Positions 5,073 to 5,377 of a stretch of 5,377 nt of DNA are shown in pieces. The stretch comes from Gammaproteobacteria bacterium. GTDB lineage: Bacteria; Pseudomonadota; Gammaproteobacteria; SZUA-229. Made by a program: the position numbers and the translations under genes. The stretch covers positions 1 through 5,377 of the forward strand of contig JAGLQT010000056.1 of the NCBI GenBank assembly GCA_023136715.1. The letters are read 5' to 3'. Each line of letters begins with the position of its first letter. Positions within the stretch are counted from its first letter, which is position 1. The notes beneath the pieces were generated by a model. It did not search any database. It was not told the DNA's origin and saw only the letters and a list, made by a program, of their open reading frames with translations.

Positions 5073-5377
5073 TCAGGACGCTTCTTCAACAGCTTTCATG
5101 CTTAGGCGGATACGACCCTGACGATCGATTTCCAGAACCTTAACTTTTACGCTGTCACCTTCAGATAATTTATCACTAACCTTGTCAACACGCTCTTCAC
5201 AAATTTGAGAAATGTGAACCAGACCATCTTTACCCGGCAGAATTTCAACAAAGGCACCGAAGTCCATGATCTTCTTAACTGTACCGTTATAAACAGCATC
5301 TACTTCTGCATCAGAAGTGATCTCTTCAATACGTGAACGGGCTTTTTCAGCTGCAGCCAGGTCACTGGAAGCAATCT
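5073..5377 (-). CDS. pnp: Polyribonucleotide nucleotidyltransferase (PNPase), C-terminal part
   Basis: This is the last 100 residues of PNPase, the trimeric 3'-5' phosphorolytic exoribonuclease of the RNA degradosome; the gene runs off the right edge of the window. The frame stays open to base 5375, so the ATG at 5267 is internal and not a start. Visible first is the end of the KH domain (ASSDLAAAEKARSRIEEITS). The complete S1 RNA-binding domain follows, with NGTVKKIMDFGAFVEILPG, then KDGLVHISQI, RVDKVSDKLSEGD and a final VKVLEIDRQGRIRLSMK. The usual EVG-x-Y-x-G-x-V entry to S1 reads DAVYNGTV here. The protein stops six residues after the S1 core (AVEEAS), with a shorter tail than E. coli PNPase. 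The phosphorolytic RNase PH-like domains lie outside the window. A strong terminator follows 21 nt downstream. Confidence 0.97.
   Translation of the reverse strand, partial: IASSDLAAAEKARSRIEEITSDAEVDAVYNGTVKKIMDFGAFVEILPGKDGLVHISQICEERVDKVSDKLSEGDSVKVKVLEIDRQGRIRLSMKAVEEAS

Noticed and set aside
5073..5267. A separate 64-aa S1-domain protein starting at ATG 5267
   Set aside because: The frame continues upstream to the window edge with KH-domain sequence typical of PNPase, so this Met is internal.
1..5377. CRISPR array, tRNA, rRNA, insertion sequence or phage genes
   Set aside because: No spaced direct repeats, no cloverleaf or rRNA-like segments and no transposase or integrase motifs were seen on either strand.

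Overview
The window looks like chromosomal DNA from a free-living gammaproteobacterium of fairly low G+C, possibly marine or aquatic. The basis is the protein sequences (a proteobacterial-type PNPase tail, two OM-type lipoproteins with Gly or Ser at +2, a TRAP transporter) and a TTGAC-N4-ATCAA FNR/ANR-like box. No species can be named from the sequence alone. Every gene I can support lies on the minus strand, so the window reads from right to left.

Right edge (5377 to 5024): the 3' end of pnp (end of the KH domain plus the whole S1 domain of polynucleotide phosphorylase), closed by a strong intrinsic terminator. Next (about 4984 to 4186) is a single-gene unit: a candidate promoter, an acidic lipoprotein with a C-terminal SPOR domain, and a second strong, A/T-flanked (potentially bidirectional) terminator.

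Centre (about 4120 to 333): a four-gene operon for a TRAP transporter of the TatT-associated type. The order is T (OM-type lipoprotein, TatT/Tp0956-like helical protein), P (periplasmic DctP-family binding protein), Q (small four-helix membrane subunit) and M (large DctM-type permease). Q and M overlap by one base (TAATG). The P protein has Trp where well-studied sialate and C4-dicarboxylate P subunits carry the Arg that clamps the substrate carboxylate, so a classical carboxylate substrate should not be assumed. Presumably T works at the outer membrane with P, and P delivers substrate to the QM permease, which in this family runs on an ion gradient.

Left end (332 to 46): this stretch looks empty at first but appears to hold a complete miniature transcription unit. 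It has an FNR/ANR-like box, a TACAAT -10 element, a perfect GGAGG ribosome binding site, a 38-codon ORF for a one-helix membrane protein with a CxxC motif, and a terminator made from a degenerate copy of a dispersed palindromic repeat. This small gene is the most novel item in the window. Bases 1-45 hold nothing I can identify.

Three start sites (the SPOR lipoprotein, TatT and DctP) are probably downstream of the longest-ORF start. The DctP gene has no ATG start available ahead of its signal peptide and must use TTG or another rare start.
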